Of a stretch of DNA of 6,823 nucleotides, positions 5,559 through 6,823 are shown in pieces. The DNA comes from Planctomycetota bacterium. GTDB lineage: Bacteria > Planctomycetota > Planctomycetia > Pirellulales > UBA1268. Where the stretch lies: assembly GCA_003670825.1 (NCBI GenBank), contig QWQL01000153.1:1-6823 (forward strand), written 5' to 3'. Both the position numbers and the translations under genes were made by a program. Each line of letters opens with the position of its first letter. Position 1 is the stretch's first letter. Below the pieces are notes generated by a model. It did not search any database and was not told the DNA's origin. It was given only the letters and a program-made list of their open reading frames with translations.

Positions 5559-6677
5559 CTAGGCAGACGCTTCGTGCGGCGACACGATCGGCATGGTGTC
5601 TGCCGCAGCGCGGCGGAGTTGACCGCAGGCGGCGTCGATGCGGGCGCCCTTGCGGCGGCGAACCTGCACGTTGACGCCGGCGGCGCGAAGCACGTCCAGA
5701 AACCGCTCCCGGGCCGGCTGCGAGGGCTCCTTCCAGGGCATGCCGGCAACCGCGTTGTAGGGGATCACGTTGACCAGCGCTGCCCGGCCGCCAATCAGCC
5801 GCACCAGCGCGTCGGCGTGGTTTTCAGAATCGTTGATGCCGCCGAGCAGCACATACTCAAACGTCAGCCGCCTCCCCGAGATCTCCCAGTAGCGGTCGGC
5901 CGCCGCCATCACGTCGGCCAGGCCGATCGCCTTGTTGACCGGCACCAGCCGCGTTCGGAGTTCGTCGTCGGCGGCATGCAGGCTGACCGCGAGATGATAG
6001 CCCGGGTTGGCCGCCGCGAGCCGGTCGATGCCCGGCGGGAGGCCGACCGTCGAGATCGTGATCCGCCGCTGCGAAATCCCGAGGCCTTCCGGATCCTGGG
6101 CTTCGGCGAGGGCGGGGAGCAGCCGGTCGAGATTGGCCAGCGGCTCACCCATGCCCATCACCACGATGTGGCTCAGCCGCTCGTCGGGAGGGAGCAGCGC
6201 CGCCAGCCGCAGGAGCTGCTCGATGATCTCGCCGGTGGTCAGGTTCCGCACCACACCGTCGATGCCACTGGCGCAGAATACGCAGCCCATCGCACAGCCC
6301 ACCTGCGAACTGATGCAGACGGTACGGCGATCGCCGTCGCGGAGGAGCACGCACTCGATCCGCTGACCATCGGCGAGTTCGAGCAGTAGTTTTTCGGTAC
6401 CGTCGTCGGCCCGCTGATGCACCGCGACCGAGGTCGTCCAGACGCGAAAGTCGGCTTCGAGGTCGGCCCGCAGTCCACGCGGCAGATCGGTCATGTCGGC
6501 AAACGCCGCCGCCCGGCGGCCGTGGAGCCAGCGGCGGATCGCCCGAGCCCGCCACTCAGGCTGGCTCCGCTGCCCGAGCCAGGCCGCCAGACCGCTGGCG
6601 GGGTCGAGGACGTGCCGCGGGGGCTGCGCTGCGGCCACGGGAGCGTCGGGCGTCGTGAAGGAAGGCTGGGATGGCAT
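5559..6677 (-). CDS. rlmN: 23S rRNA (adenine-2503-C2)-methyltransferase RlmN
   Basis: This 372-residue radical-SAM enzyme methylates C2 of A2503 in 23S rRNA; family members also modify A37 of some tRNAs. The iron-sulfur motif CAMGCVFC gives Cys128, Cys132 and Cys135, numbered from ATG 6677. Cys121 in TVCISSQVGC and Cys351 in ARIDAACGQL correspond to the two catalytic cysteines Cys118 and Cys355 of the E. coli enzyme, and Glu108 (RIEC) to its Glu105. Other hallmarks are MGMGEPLAN (174-182), ISTVGLPPGI (208-217), VSLHA (231-235), FEYVLLGGIND (273-283) and NVIPYN (303-308). The length is usual. The start is uncertain: ATG 6677 is chosen, while GTG 6695 would add six residues; neither has a clear Shine-Dalgarno. 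The Ala/Pro-rich N-terminus before residue 20 is probably not part of the fold. The gene is convergent with the small membrane-protein pair and divergent from the gene at the right edge. Confidence 0.96.
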   Translation of the reverse strand: MPSQPSFTTPDAPVAAAQPPRHVLDPASGLAAWLGQRSQPEWRARAIRRWLHGRRAAAFADMTDLPRGLRADLEADFRVWTTSVAVHQRADDGTEKLLLELADGQRIECVLLRDGDRRTVCISSQVGCAMGCVFCASGIDGVVRNLTTGEIIEQLLRLAALLPPDERLSHIVVMGMGEPLANLDRLLPALAEAQDPEGLGISQRRITISTVGLPPGIDRLAAANPGYHLAVSLHAADDELRTRLVPVNKAIGLADVMAAADRYWEISGRRLTFEYVLLGGINDSENHADALVRLIGGRAALVNVIPYNAVAGMPWKEPSQPARERFLDVLRAAGVNVQVRRRKGARIDAACGQLRRAAADTMPIVSPHEASA

Positions 6678-6740
6678 GGCATGCGGACGCGGCACTGGCC
6701 GGAGGCGGAACCACGGGGTACATTTCGGAGGCCACTAGTC

Positions 6741-6746
6741 ATCATA
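6741..6746 (-). promoter_or_regulatory. Possible -10 box of rlmN
   Basis: On the minus strand this reads TATGAT (5 of 6 to TATAAT), in the only AT-rich spot of the divergent spacer between rlmN and the right-edge gene. A start near 6735 would give a leader of about 40-60 nt. No convincing -35 hexamer is at the right distance. Confidence 0.3.
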
Positions 6747-6782
6747 TCCCGCAACCAGGCCAGCGACGGCCTCCCGCCAGCC

Positions 6783-6823
6783 ATGAGCCAGAAGACCTAC
6801 GAAGAACGCACCGAGTGGGTCTA
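6783..6823 (+). CDS. Start of an unidentified gene, cut by the window edge
   Basis: ATG 6783 opens a frame reading MSQKTYEERTEWV to the edge with no stop. The charged, non-repetitive opening looks like a real N-terminus. There is no Shine-Dalgarno before it. Thirteen residues are too few to name a family. It is divergent from rlmN with about 105 bp between the two starts, enough for two promoters. Confidence 0.45.
   Translation, partial: MSQKTYEERTEWV

Noticed and set aside
5403..6389. Plus-strand open frame (328 codons) opposite rlmN
   Set aside because: It is antisense to a fully motif-supported RlmN and crosses the intergenic hairpin; the composition is that of a shadow frame.

Overview
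The window is GC-rich and reads as ordinary chromosomal DNA of a planctomycete, probably from the Pirellulales. The evidence is the combination of PEP-CTERM exported proteins, a short DUF1559-type prepilin-like protein with an H-X9-DG motif, a dockerin-type EF-hand pair in an exported protein, and a DUF6677-type membrane protein. The assignment rests on these family hallmarks, not on a database search. No mobile element, CRISPR array, tRNA or rRNA gene was seen.

Positions 1-2730 (+ strand) form an export and surface cluster. It holds the 3' end of a PEP-CTERM protein, a prepilin-like H-X9-DG protein that overlaps it by four bases (ATGA), and, 48 bp on, a complete 491-residue PEP-CTERM protein. 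The last has a family-specific N-terminal region, an autotransporter-type beta-strand repeat and a dockerin-like pair of EF-hand loops before its sorting signal. The two PEP-CTERM proteins share a recognisable segment, so they are probably diverged members of one family around the prepilin-like gene.

Positions 2756-3454 (- strand) encode RsmE, the 16S rRNA m3U1498 methyltransferase, convergent with the cluster. An 86-bp divergent spacer separates it from an ExeA/GspA-like AAA ATPase (3541-4425, +). A two-gene membrane unit follows (4577-5475, +): a DUF6677-like multi-pass protein that probably starts at a TTG with a good Shine-Dalgarno, and a 71-residue two-helix protein coupled to it by a TGATG overlap.

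A long imperfect inverted repeat (5478-5549) fills the gap before the convergent rlmN gene (5559-6677, -), the radical-SAM methyltransferase for A2503 of 23S rRNA. At the right edge, divergent from rlmN, the first 13 codons of another gene are visible.

The two rRNA methyltransferases are housekeeping genes. The most distinctive content is the PEP-CTERM/prepilin-like/PEP-CTERM-dockerin cluster and the small membrane-protein pair. I see no convincing evidence of a wholly new defence or mobile system here.
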